Positions 36,737-45,453 of a DNA stretch of 64,000 nt are shown here, one piece after another. The notes beneath the pieces are model-generated. The model was given only the letters and a program-made list of their open reading frames with translations. It did not search any database and was not told where the DNA came from. How positions within the stretch are numbered: the stretch's first letter is position 1; the number at the start of each line of letters is the position of its first letter. The stretch is from Dermatophilus congolensis (GTDB taxonomy: Bacteria; Actinomycetota; Actinomycetes; Actinomycetales; Dermatophilaceae): positions 1,302,001-1,366,000 of the forward strand of contig NZ_UFYA01000001.1 of NCBI RefSeq assembly GCF_900447215.1, read 5' to 3'. A program made the position numbers and the translations under genes.

Positions 36737-37228
36737 TTATTTGACGGGCTGCATCCGGATGAGGGCAGTGCCTGCTGACGGGTTCGCGATTTTGCTGAAT
36801 GCGGCGGCGGATAGGTCGAGGCAGCGGCCGCCGACGTAGGGGCCGCGGTCGTTGATGCGGACGGTGACTGTTGCGCCGGTGGTGGGGTTGGTGACGCGCA
36901 GTTTGGAGCCCAGGGGAAGGGTTTTGTGGGCGGCGGTGAGGGCGTTGGGGTTGAACCGTTCACCGCTGGCGGTCATTTGGTCTTCGTCGTAGAAGGAGGC
37001 GCGGCAGGTGGTGGCGGGGCCGGTAGCGGCGGTGGTGGTGGTTTTCTTGTTTGTGTCGGTGGTGGTTTTTTTCTTGGTTTTCGTTGTTTTTGTTTTTGTT
37101 TTTGTGGTTTTGGCGTTGGTGGCTGGTTTGACGACGGCGGGCTGGTTGGTTGTGGGAGCGGGTTGGGCTGAGGTCAGTGGGGAGACTGCGATGGCTGCGG
37201 CCATGAGTAGGTACAGGGTGGTAGGCAT
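36737..37228 (-). CDS. secreted RlpA-like double-psi beta-barrel protein
   Basis: 163 aa with GGAGG 8 nt upstream. A signal peptide (about residues 1-22, LYLLMAAAIAVSPLTSA) is followed by a Thr/Lys low-complexity linker (about 40-66, TKTKTKTTKTKKK) and an RlpA/3D-type barrel: ASFYDEDQMTASGERFN, TAAHKTLPLGSKLRV, VRINDRGPYVGGR, LDLSAAAF. The conserved Asp and His suggest peptidoglycan cleavage or binding. The basic linker may bind wall polymers. It lies 30 nt downstream of the NlpC/P60 gene, in an operon. Confidence 0.9.
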   Translation of the reverse strand: MPTTLYLLMAAAIAVSPLTSAQPAPTTNQPAVVKPATNAKTTKTKTKTTKTKKKTTTDTNKKTTTTAATGPATTCRASFYDEDQMTASGERFNPNALTAAHKTLPLGSKLRVTNPTTGATVTVRINDRGPYVGGRCLDLSAAAFSKIANPSAGTALIRMQPVK

Positions 37229-37258
37229 AGTTGTTCCTCCGAAATGTGTCGGTGTGGG

Positions 37259-37858
37259 TCAGGCGAGACGGCCGTAGCCAGCAGGGGTGCCGTAGATAGG
37301 TGCGATGGCGATGTTTTTCCCGGTGTGTGGGGCGTGCAGCATGAGTCCGTCGGCGAGGTAGATGCCGACGTGGTGGGCGCTGCGCCCGTAGAAGACGAGG
37401 TCGCCGGGGCGGGGTTTGCTGGTGGGTGTGAGGGCTTGTTGTTGCTCTGCTGCGGTGCGTGGTAGGCGCAGCCCGGCTTTTTTGTAGACGTATTGCGTGA
37501 ATCCGGAGCAGTCGAACCCTGTTGGTGTGCTGCCGCCCCAGAGGTATGGGGTTCCTACCTGGGTTTTTGCGATGGCGATGATGCGGTCGCGGAGGCTGAT
37601 TCCTGGCATTTTCATCGCGGTGGCGAGGTGGTTGGCGTTGCTGGCTTTTTGTTGCCAGGTCGCGTGGGGTGCTTGCTGGGCGTAGGCCTGGGCAGTGGTG
37701 AGTGCGGCGTGGCGGGTGATGTTCACTGAGGAGAGCGCCAGGGCCGCGTAAGGGGTGGTTTCAGTGCTGGTTGTTTCACCGGGGGCTGCGTGAGCTGGTG
37801 AGGCGATGATGGACATGCTTGTTAAGGCGGCTGCGGCCGCCGCGAAGATGTGACGCAT
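37259..37858 (-). CDS. secreted NlpC/P60 peptidoglycan endopeptidase
   Basis: 199 aa. A signal peptide (about 1-25, ending SPAHA) and a short Thr/Ala-rich region precede a C40 peptidase domain from about residue 88. The catalytic Cys is in TGFDCSGFTQYV and the His in SAHHVGIYLADG, with a third polar residue near LMLHAPHTG. PYLWGGSTP is the usual lead-in. It cuts stem peptides in the wall. No ribosome-binding site is obvious before the ATG. The 5' region holds a candidate c-di-AMP riboswitch, as often found upstream of actinobacterial wall hydrolases. Confidence 0.92.
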   Translation of the reverse strand: MRHIFAAAAAALTSMSIIASPAHAAPGETTSTETTPYAALALSSVNITRHAALTTAQAYAQQAPHATWQQKASNANHLATAMKMPGISLRDRIIAIAKTQVGTPYLWGGSTPTGFDCSGFTQYVYKKAGLRLPRTAAEQQQALTPTSKPRPGDLVFYGRSAHHVGIYLADGLMLHAPHTGKNIAIAPIYGTPAGYGRLA

Positions 37859-37873
37859 ATGCGTGGGGTATCC

Positions 37874-37995
37874 GGAAACCGCCTACGGAAGGTCCATCTG
37901 TCGGGCTAGCGAATCCGGTTCGCTGCGTGTGTGCTGTGCCCCGAGCCGCGCTGGCGCGGCGGTGGTGATGGCTCCCGTTCTCGTCCTTGCCGTCG
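37874..37995 (-). ncRNA. candidate c-di-AMP (ydaO-yuaA) riboswitch
   Basis: On the minus strand upstream of the NlpC/P60 gene, the RNA contains CGGGAGCCA, a GC hairpin (CCGCCGCG...CGCGG), CUCGGGGCACA, then CCCGACAG...ACCUUCCGUAGGC. These appear in the order and spacing of the ydaO-yuaA motif (GGAGGAACC, GGGGUUAAU, CCCGACAGCUAACUCCGGAGGC; the last is 20 nt or shorter in the part compared). The fit is partial and made by eye. Function is supported by context: this class commonly precedes actinobacterial wall-hydrolase genes. Confidence 0.42.
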
Positions 37996-38379
37996 TTCCT
38001 TCCTGGCGTGGTGGCGCTCATCTTCCTTGGTGAGTGCGGTAGGTCAAGGTGTGCTGCTGCGGCCCCAGGGACGAGATTCGGCGAGGGCCGCACAGGCTGT
38101 GTCGGTAGTGCTGTGCAGCAATCGTTGCCGGCTGGGGGTGTTGTTGGCGGCGGGTGTGGGACGGGTGACCAACTTGGTGGCGCTGGGCGTGGTGAGCGAA
38201 TGCGCTGCTGCTTCAGTGTTGTTGGGGCTTTTTAGGGCGTGGCTGTGTTGCATGCATCGCGCGAGTTTGGGGGTGGGGTGCTGGCCGCTTCCCTCGCAGA
38301 AGTGGGCGTGTTTTATTGCGCACTAAATAGTTTTTTAACGCCGAGTTGGTCGGAGGCATCAATAAAACAGCGTTTTACG

Positions 38380-39966
38380 ATGGGGGCCATGCTCACGCCC
38401 CACCGTGCCCACAACACCTCATCAGGACGTCAGGTGAGCAGCGAAAATCAAAAAAATGCAGGTACTGCGAAAACACTTATGAAGGGAATGAGCTGGCAAA
38501 CGAGCTGTCAACTTATTCCTCTCATTGTCAATCTGGCTATGACGCCGTGGATCATCCATGGTCTTGGTCCTGCTCGGTACAGCATTTTTATGCTGGTCAC
38601 GAGCTTCACTACTTTGCTGAGCCAGTTTGATGGCGGTATCGGCCCGAGCGCGATGCGCTACTTCACTATTTATGCCGGGCGTGATGACCGTGAGTCCACC
38701 ACCCGGCTGCTGTTGTCGGTCGCAGCTATCGTTTTTACCGGCGGGTTGATCATTTCACTGACTGTTTTTCTCACCACTGAGAGTATCTTGCAGTTTTTCC
38801 GCGTCGATCCGCTTTTCCTTCCCGAAGCGTCTTTTCTTCTACGCACGCTCACGATGATCATTGCTTTCATCTTGGTGCGGAATCTTCTCAATGCTGTCAT
38901 CAACGCTCGGCAGCTGTTTCGTTACACCTCGATGGCGATCTTGGCTGGGTATGGGGTGTATATCGTCGGGATCACTGCGTCGATCATGTGCGGGTGGGGA
39001 CTGTATGGCCTGGCGTGGACGATGGTGATGCAGCAGGTTGTTGGTTCGATTATCACGGTTCCTGCTGCTGTGCGTTATCTGCGTCGAGCCACTCCGTGGC
39101 ATATGAATCGTGCGGATCTTGGTGAGTTTTTCCGTTACTCCTGGAAGGTGCAGATCACTGGGCTGACGGGTCTTCTTACCAGTCAGAAGGATCAGTTGGT
39201 TGCTGGGCGGCTGCTTTCTGCTCAGCAGTCGGGGCCGATTGGTCAGGGGACGAACTTTGCTCAACAGCTTCGGCAGATGCCGTTGAATGCCACTTATCCA
39301 ATGCAGGCGTTGACGGGGACTGAGGTTGCGCGGGTGGGTTCTGCTGATGCTGTCGCGAAGATTGAGAAACTGCAGCGCATCTGGGTCCGCGCCATCGTGG
39401 GTTGGTGTGTGATTGGCGCTATTGCTGCGCTTTTCGCCGTGCGTGCGTGGCTTCCGGATTCTTTCACTTTGGCGGCGCCTGTGGCGGCTGCGTTTATTTT
39501 TGGTTCTGTTTTCCAGTTGATCCGCCATGTTGCGAATCTTTGGTGTTTGACGCTGGGGCATTCTGAGATTGAGATGCATGCTGGGGTGGCTAGTTTTATT
39601 GTCAATGTCGTGCTGTCGGTGGTGCTTTACTTCCCGTTTGGTGTGGGGGGTGTGGTTGCGGCCACGGTTTTGGCGCAGTTGGCCTCTGTCCTCTTTTTTT
39701 CTTGGCAGTATCATTCGCGGGTTCCGGTGCGGCCGCGTTTGTACACTCATGAGGTCCCGTTTGTGGGGCTTGTGGCCGGGGTTGGTGTTGCGGTGGCTGT
39801 CGAGTGGCTTGTGCACCCTTTTCTTCCGCGTGGAGCGCTTGGTTTACTGAGCGGGGCGCTGTTGGCCGCGCCTGGCATGCTTGTTTATTCGGTGTTGGCT
39901 TTTAATAAAACTGACTTGGCCACTGCTAAGGACATTTTCCGTCGTACTCCCCCATCGCGCTCATAA
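38380..39966 (+). CDS. polysaccharide flippase (MOP/MATE superfamily)
   Basis: 528 aa from the ATG at 38380. The start is uncertain: a GTG at 38432 has a weak AGGACG site, and an open frame reaches 38239. About 12-14 transmembrane helices are seen, beginning at GMSWQTSCQLIPLIVNLAM and including WGLYGLAWTMVMQQVVG and FNPFGVGGVV-like turns. It resembles Wzx-type exporters of lipid-linked oligosaccharides. AT-rich DNA at 38320-38337 (TAAATAG) may hold the promoter. It marks the left edge of the accessory region; a pyruvyl transferase and GT2 gene at 50.5-52.5 kb could serve the same glycan. Confidence 0.82.
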   Translation: MGAMLTPHRAHNTSSGRQVSSENQKNAGTAKTLMKGMSWQTSCQLIPLIVNLAMTPWIIHGLGPARYSIFMLVTSFTTLLSQFDGGIGPSAMRYFTIYAGRDDRESTTRLLLSVAAIVFTGGLIISLTVFLTTESILQFFRVDPLFLPEASFLLRTLTMIIAFILVRNLLNAVINARQLFRYTSMAILAGYGVYIVGITASIMCGWGLYGLAWTMVMQQVVGSIITVPAAVRYLRRATPWHMNRADLGEFFRYSWKVQITGLTGLLTSQKDQLVAGRLLSAQQSGPIGQGTNFAQQLRQMPLNATYPMQALTGTEVARVGSADAVAKIEKLQRIWVRAIVGWCVIGAIAALFAVRAWLPDSFTLAAPVAAAFIFGSVFQLIRHVANLWCLTLGHSEIEMHAGVASFIVNVVLSVVLYFPFGVGGVVAATVLAQLASVLFFSWQYHSRVPVRPRLYTHEVPFVGLVAGVGVAVAVEWLVHPFLPRGALGLLSGALLAAPGMLVYSVLAFNKTDLATAKDIFRRTPPSRS

Positions 39967-39998
39967 CGGAAGATTCATCCGCACTCGGTTTTTATATA

Positions 39999-40980
39999 TG
40001 CAAAAAATTTCACGGAGGCTGGATATCTTTTCTCGTAGTTTTCGGTCTCATCGTCTCCGGTGGCGCTGCGGGTTTTGATGGTCCTTCGATAGATGCCTCT
40101 GCTCGGTCTCTTATTACGCCTGCTGAGTTTCCGCGGGCGATGAGTGCAGAGCAGGCGCGAAGTTCCACTCTTCATATAGTTGGAAGCCCAGCCTCGGGAG
40201 CCATGTATTCTGCACTTCCAGCTTTGCCGTTTGTTCTTAGAATCGTATGCGATGCAGGCTTTTTGCTGACCCTGTGAAGAGTTAATAAAGATTTGAGGCC
40301 AACCGGAACTGAAGGTCTTGATTCGAAGTTGAAAACTTTAGTCAAGTCAATGTCTGGGTATAGAGAATCATTTGCTTTCATACAAAGCAAATAGGCCTTG
40401 ATGCGCATCCAAGTAGCGGCACCTCTAGTAAATCTGATGGTTTTTTCGGTACGTCGTAGGCTATTTTTAATATGTCTCATTCTGGTGCTGGCGGCTTGAC
40501 TGCTTGTTTTACTGTTTCTGGGTTTGCGATTGGGGTGCTTCTAGTAAGTCCGATCGCCCTGTTCTTAACCGATAAGTTTACTCCGGGCATGCCTGCAATC
40601 TCTGGTCTTTCTTGAATGACTCTGATTTTTGCCCTCTTGTTTATTTACGGGGAAACCCGTGGGCACTATTTTTTCTTGCGATTTTAGGCATGGCTCCCTC
40701 TCCAGCTTTAAATGGCAGTCTTTTTGGGCATGTTTTCACTGAAACCCCTGGGGACATGCAGGGAAGGGTGATGGCTACATTCAGCCTTGTTGCTGGGTTG
40801 GCGGCCGTAGTGGCTCCAGTTTTTTCAGGGTGGGCAGTTCAGGAAGATTTGAATGTCTTGTTAGGTTTCGCTACGTGCTCGGTTGGGCTTATTGGAATTT
40901 TGATTCTTACATCATCTTCCGCGGTAAGAAATATAAAAAAATTAATTAGCTATCGAAGTGCACGCATTGCAGTGAACTGA
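39999..40980 (+). pseudogene. decayed MFS transporter
   Basis: Three pieces in different frames line up with one MFS exporter. Piece one (about 39999-40277) reads LIVSGGAAGFDGPSIDASA, LITPAEFPRAMSAEQARSS and HIVGSPASGAMYSALPALPF. A stretch with in-frame stops follows (about 40278-40471). Piece two (40472-40615) reads FTVSGFAIGVLLVSPIALFL. Piece three (40612-40980) reads SPALNGSLFGHVFTETPGDM and QGRVMATFSLVAGLAAVVAP. The order and motifs fit EntS/macrolide-efflux-type proteins. At least two frameshifts and several stops make it non-functional. Confidence 0.78.
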
Positions 40981-41106
40981 GCAGTTTCTTGCACATCGCA
41001 GGATTTTTAGTTTCCCTGAACACACATGAATTGGGCTAGTTTTTTTGCGCGATGCAAGTTAATGTCTAGGGAAGAACTCGTGCATGTGGCTCTCTGGGGA
41101 GGAAAC

Positions 41107-41343
41107 TTGAGCAGCGTAACTAGCAGCAGCAAAGATGAGCGGGGGCAATCTACTCATCTAAAGCGTCGCCAGCGATTCATGCTTGCGTTTATTTTCATTT
41201 GGGGTCTCTTGCTCGCTTTTAGTGCGATAGTAGCTCGGGGGCCATCTTTTCTAGGCAGAGACGGCTTTGTTCTGCTTTTTTCTATGGCCGCAATAGCATC
41301 AATTTATGCAGCAAGTGAAGCTGGCAAAAAAAGCTGGGATTAA
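41107..41343 (+). CDS. small membrane protein, probably truncated by a frameshift
   Basis: 78 aa from a TTG preceded by GGGGAGG; an ATG at 41026 is less likely. A charged N-terminus is followed by two transmembrane helices (FMLAFIFIWGLLLAFSAIV and FVLLFSMAAIASIYAA). A run of seven A at 41326-41332 lies just before the stop. Removing one A continues the frame to 41419 and adds a third helix (HLMFALGAVAYFLYFKFF). No family recognised. It lies in the AT-rich island. Confidence 0.5.
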   Translation: MSSVTSSSKDERGQSTHLKRRQRFMLAFIFIWGLLLAFSAIVARGPSFLGRDGFVLLFSMAAIASIYAASEAGKKSWD

Positions 41344-41753
41344 CACCACGGCTGCGCACCTTATGTTTGCACTTGGGGCCGTGGCATACTTTCTTTATTT
41401 TAAATTCTTCATCGCATAGAAGTGCTCAGATTTTCTTTTTCTTAAGGAAATGCTACTTCGCAGGAGCAGTGCTCGTCTTAGGCATCGCCATCAGCAGCAG
41501 TAGTCATTTTTAGGGCATGGCCCATCCCGACATGAAGAATTTTTTATTATTACTCCCCCTATCGGATCACTTTCGCGACCGCGTTGTGGAGCCTCAGGCG
41601 TAAGGGATAGATGAGCCGCAAAGTTACGACACGATGGAATTTAAGCGCCCTCAATATGCCGATAGGCATGCGCGATAGCTAGAGTCTTGGAAATCAGGAG
41701 TTCTCTGCAGTTCCTGTCATCATCGCCCGCTAGAACTCGTGAGGTAATCTCCA

Positions 41754-41963
41754 GTGGGAAAGATCCATAAGTCGGAGCAAATAACATCAGCAATATTACT
41801 TGCCTTCATAGTAGTCTTCCTTAACGACTTGCAGTTCACACGCACTACGAGAGACTTTCTGTTGATTTTCCTCGCTTTTACTTTGTCTTTTCTTGCCACA
41901 GGCGCATTCTCCTATGGATACAATCGACTAAGTGACCGATTCTCCGGAGAGAAAAAGCATTAA
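41754..41963 (+). CDS. small two-helix membrane protein, unknown
   Basis: 69 aa from a GTG with a GAGG site 9 nt upstream. Two hydrophobic helices (ITSAILLAFIVVFLNDL, about 10-26; FLLIFLAFTLSFLATGAFSY, about 35-54) are followed by a basic tail ending EKKH. No family recognised. It is isolated within the AT-rich island, with about 400 nt of non-coding DNA before it (41344-41753) where I see only the extension of the previous gene. Confidence 0.5.
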   Translation: MGKIHKSEQITSAILLAFIVVFLNDLQFTRTTRDFLLIFLAFTLSFLATGAFSYGYNRLSDRFSGEKKH

Positions 41964-42191
41964 TCAATTTTTTTAATTGCATTACTGCGAGACTGCCTGT
42001 GTATGATTCAACGACAACTGCCTAAACCGCACATCGTATGCTTTACCGCAAATAATTGGTCTTTTTGCTCTTTAGCGATAGCGATCATCGGATTATTTAG
42101 TGATGCGGTCGCTCGTTCCTCCTGAATTTCCCATTTAGGAGGAACGAGCTTTTAGCAGAATTGATGAGGCCCGCAACGTGCTCTTTAAAAC

Positions 42192-42431
42192 TCAACTTCT
42201 TTTTGAAAAGAAACTTGCTAGGTCTCTAATCGTTCGTGAAATAACTGCACCGCTAGCCATAAAGAGGATGGCAGACTGAATTGCGTCCTCCCTAAGGTTC
42301 CATGCAAGAAGAATAAGCACGACACTGATTACAAGTAAGGCGATTACAGAATAGATATTCAGCCCTGACCCTTCAGGGCTGGAATCTAATCCAAAATATT
42401 TTGTCATGCTTTTTGGACTACCGGAACTCAT
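42192..42431 (-). CDS. small two-helix membrane protein, unknown
   Basis: 79 aa with AAGGGG 9 nt before the ATG. A polar N-terminus (SSGSPKSMTKYFG) is followed by helices at about 27-45 (YSVIALLVISVVLILLAW) and 52-67 (SAILFMASGAVISRTI), and a basic end. No family recognised. It is convergent with the gene ending at 41963. Confidence 0.55.
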   Translation of the reverse strand: MSSGSPKSMTKYFGLDSSPEGSGLNIYSVIALLVISVVLILLAWNLREDAIQSAILFMASGAVISRTIRDLASFFSKRS

Positions 42432-42712
42432 CGGGCTATCCCCTTCCGTAAGTTACACACAGCGTCTTCTGACCGACGGTTGTTAGGCAAACTCTGCAAC
42501 TTTGGATGTGTGTTGGGCATAAGGTAACAAGAAAGTTCATGAAATCCAGCGAAACGCGCCCAAAGTAACTTTGTCGTCCAGACTTTTACCGCGCATACAG
42601 GCCGCTAGGGATGGCAGCAGCATCCTGTGGGTTATGGCAAAGGCCCCGCCTAGGCTATGTGAGGAATGTGGTCAACGAGGCATAGTTTTTTCGATGATGC
42701 TTAGAAGTAGAA

Positions 42713-43172
42713 GTGACAGATTTTGACAAGAATCTTGAAAAGTATGGACCCCAAGTTTACGGAGAACATGTTCCTTCATGGATGCGCGATGCGAAACGTT
42801 AGATCTTGATGGCTGCGGAGTTGGAGATGGAAGATAAGCGGGGAGCACGGCATATAAATGCTCTCCGTTTCTCTTCTGGGGTATTTATCGACTACGCCCT
42901 GAAGGTACTCCAATTAATCCAGTGTGGGGGTGAGTTTGTCTTCGATATTGGAGATTAGCTAGAGACTTTCTGGGAGTTTTCCGTATACACCGGCGCATCT
43001 TCTTGCCGTATGCAACCCGCGTCCGGATCGAGCAGAGGTAGCAGTTCTAACTGACTATATTTGTGTCTTCCGGAACGGAATATCTGAAAATAAACCTGTT
43101 CAATCGATATTAAGTGCGAGGAGATTTCATCTCCTTGAGAACCCGGATGCTGGAAACGTTATATGGTGCTGA
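42713..43172 (+). pseudogene. decayed gene of unknown function
   Basis: Two consecutive pieces in one frame are split by TAG at 42800 and TAG at 42956: VTDFDKNLEKYGPQVYGEHV...WMRDAKR, then MAAELEMEDKRGARHINALR with SGVFIDYALKVLQL. After a frame change a third piece (42963-43172) reads PYTPAHLLAVCNPRPDRAEV and NKPVQSILSARRFHLLENPD. Amino-acid composition is protein-like throughout, which random stop-free DNA would not give. I do not recognise the family. Flanking DNA 42432-42712 and 43173-43463 shows nothing else I can support. Confidence 0.4.
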
Positions 43173-43463
43173 TTTTTTCTTCATCGGACGGTAGCCGATT
43201 TAGGGTCAATATTCCGCATTAGGGGTGCATTAGTGATACGTAAACTCGTCCACGCTACATCAGTATTGGCATCGGTTAATACTAGTAATTGACCAGAGGC
43301 CAATAATCCCTCCCTGAGGGGCGGGGAGTGCATGATTTGAATAAAAGCAGAGTTCGTATCCTGAAGTAGGTAGGAAGATTTTTCTTTTATTTTGTTGGAA
43401 TTTCTGGGTTGGTCTTGTTGATTCTAAGTTTCTAGTTCGATACTAAAAAAACCGGAGGCAACT

Positions 43464-43637
43464 TCTGTATGGTTGCGATTATTCCCGGATGATGCAGAGT
43501 TCCGGTCGGCCTTCTTCGCCTATGCCGAGTGGGGTTCGCGCCGCGCCATGGCAACATCTAAACCTGGCGCGCCCCTCAGCTGCCGCGAATCCATGCCCCA
43601 TTGGGGCTGGGGAGAAACTCCTCCCGGCACCGACTAA
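43464..43637 (+). pseudogene. C-terminal remnant of a truncated-haemoglobin-like protein
   Basis: One frame reads VWLRLFPDDAEFRSAFFAYA, EWGSRRAMATSKPGA and MPHWGWGETPPG before TAA. The aEFRsAF-x-YxEWGSR...MPxWxWG pattern is that of the C-terminus of a globin-like family common in actinobacteria. The haem-binding N-terminal part is absent upstream. The assignment rests on pattern memory. Confidence 0.4.
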
Positions 43638-43812
43638 GAGGCTCCAGTCAGCACATCGGTAACACCGGTGCTAGACAGCGCCACTGGCGCGGTGTGGTGA
43701 CAGCTAGTTGTGGGTCCGGTATCTCCATGACTTCTCCCGAGAAATCAAGAAGTGTTTCCTAAAACGCAGCGGGATGCGTTGACAAGGATTCCTTTATAAG
43801 AAAGGTTTAATC

Positions 43813-44319
43813 ATGCATCTCAATGCTGGAAAACTTGTCCAGGCTGCCGTTGTCGGGGTTGGAGCGACCCTGGTGATGGACGGAGTGGCCGAAGTGCTTC
43901 GCCGAACCCGCGGTACCAGGTCTTTGGACTACGCCATAGTTGGCCGGTGGATCGGACACATGCCGGACGGTGTCTTCAAGCATGACGCAATCTTCGCCGC
44001 CGAGCCTGTCCGGCATGAGAAGGAGCTGGGTTGGGCTGCTCACTACACCATTGGAACGGGCTTTGCTGTCGCCTTCGCTGTTGCCACACCAGAATGGCTG
44101 AATCGTCCGCGATTCTTTCCAGCTGTTGCATGGGGACTTGGTACGTTGGCGGCTCCTTGGTTTCTTATGCAACCCTGCTTCGGTATGGGAGTGGCTGCAT
44201 CGAAGACCCCCAATCCCACTCAAGCGCGCTTGGGAAGCATCCGCGCACATAGCGCTTATGGAGCTGGCCTTTGGCTTTCAGGGCTGCTCGTCCATGGGAT
44301 CGTCAGCCGGAATAGCTGA
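43813..44319 (+). CDS. DUF2938 membrane protein
   Basis: 168 aa with an AGAAAGG site. Four hydrophobic segments are seen. The family pattern is present: VGVGATLVMDGVAEVLRR, LDYAIVGRWIGHMPDG, LGWAAHYTIGTGFAVAF, APWFLMQPCFGMGVAASKTP and RLGSIRAHSAYGAGLWL. DUF2938 proteins are small integral membrane proteins of unknown function. This is one of the few intact recognisable genes in the island core. Confidence 0.85.
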   Translation: MHLNAGKLVQAAVVGVGATLVMDGVAEVLRRTRGTRSLDYAIVGRWIGHMPDGVFKHDAIFAAEPVRHEKELGWAAHYTIGTGFAVAFAVATPEWLNRPRFFPAVAWGLGTLAAPWFLMQPCFGMGVAASKTPNPTQARLGSIRAHSAYGAGLWLSGLLVHGIVSRNS

Positions 44320-44439
44320 GTCGAGATTTAGCAATTCTGCGAGTCGGACCCATTCATCTGGGCCCGTTAGCTGGCTCATGTTTTCCAGGTGCAGCATTTT
44401 GTTAGCGCCACACAGATAATGTCATGAGTAGTTGATGCG

Positions 44440-45041
44440 TTGGCACCATACGTGAATGAGACACATTTGCGTTTTTCCAACTCAATCCGCTTCCTTGTGG
44501 GAGTGACCGGATCTATGGCGGCCACTCGAGTAGCTGACCACTTAGGTGCCCTACGGGCTGAGTTTAGCGGTACATACACCGTCGTCATGACAAAGACAGC
44601 CGAGCATTTCGTCACTCCCCAAATTCTGAGACTGGCGGCCGACAGAGTCGGTACACGGTGAAGACCCCGCCGACTGGTCGACCAATCAGCCCTCACGACT
44701 GGCAGGTGACCATGACCTCGTCATCGTGCTGCCGTCGACTGCTCACATGCTGGCCATGGTTGCAAGCGGTGCAGCACCAAACCGGCTTGCTACGGCAATC
44801 CCCTCCTCACCGCGACCAAGCGTATTTTCCCCACATGGGCTCTGCGATGTGGAAGGCGCCGGCCGTCATCTGTAAGGTCGCTCAGCTGCGCGCTGATGGC
44901 GACTTCGTTGTCGATCTTGTATGGGAGGAGGCCTACGACATCTTGACTGGCAAAACGAGTCAACATCCTGCCTTACCTACTCCCGAGGGCGTGGTAGCCG
45001 AAGTACAGCGGATTCTTGAAAGCAGCGAACTAGCTTTTTAA
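44440..45041 (+). pseudogene. decayed HFCD-family flavoprotein (EpiD/Dfp-like)
   Basis: Three frames together give one flavoprotein. Frame one (from about 44440) reads FLVGVTGSMAATRVADHLGA and VVMTKTAEHFVTP. Frame two (from 44663) reads HDLVIVLPSTAHMLAMVASG and APNRLATAI. Frame three (to 45041) reads MGSAMWKAPAV, QLRADGDFVVD and PTPEGVVAEVQRILES. The MW-x2-PAV signature and G-x-TGS-x-AA start belong to the homo-oligomeric FMN Cys decarboxylases, which include peptide decarboxylases of the LanD type. Two frameshifts inactivate it. Confidence 0.7.
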
Positions 45042-45111
45042 TCCACATGAAGAGTCGGACATATTGTTGGGTTGCGACTCGGAGCCCGAGACATGAGCAC
45101 ATTTGCAGACG

Positions 45112-45453
45112 CCCCCGTAGGTATACGGCACTGCAAAAAGAGAACAAAAACAACACGGCGACTACACCCCACCGCTTGAACGATGGATTCCATCGACTCA
45201 CCACTGGCGTAACGCTGCCTGACTGTCGCTGCCTGGGCAGCATTTAGTGCCGGGCGGCGGCCTTTGTAGACGCCTCGGGCTTTAGCTGCTTCGATCCCTT
45301 CGGGCTACCGCTCCCCGATCAAAGCGCGCTCGAACTGGGCAAAAGCGGCCAGCATCTACCGCTGAAACACCGCAAACAGGTCGCTCTCCCCCGCGCTGAA
45401 TGTCAGCCCATTCGAGACGAGCTCAACCGTCACTCCCCACCTAGCCCCCCTCA
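45112..45453 (-). pseudogene. C-terminal remnant of a serine resolvase/invertase
   Basis: A single minus-strand frame reads GVTVELVSNGLTFSAGESDL, then MLAAFAQFERALIGER, PEGIEAAKARGVYKGRRPAL and YASGESMESIVQAVGCSR. This is the classic end of Hin/Tn3-type recombinases, including the C-terminal HTH, but with two in-frame TAG codons. The catalytic Ser half is missing. It is a relic of a transposon or integron-like element. Confidence 0.75.

Noticed and set aside
40172-40480. 102-codon minus-strand frame
   Set aside because: It lies opposite the first pieces of the MFS pseudogene, whose motifs on the plus strand explain the DNA better.
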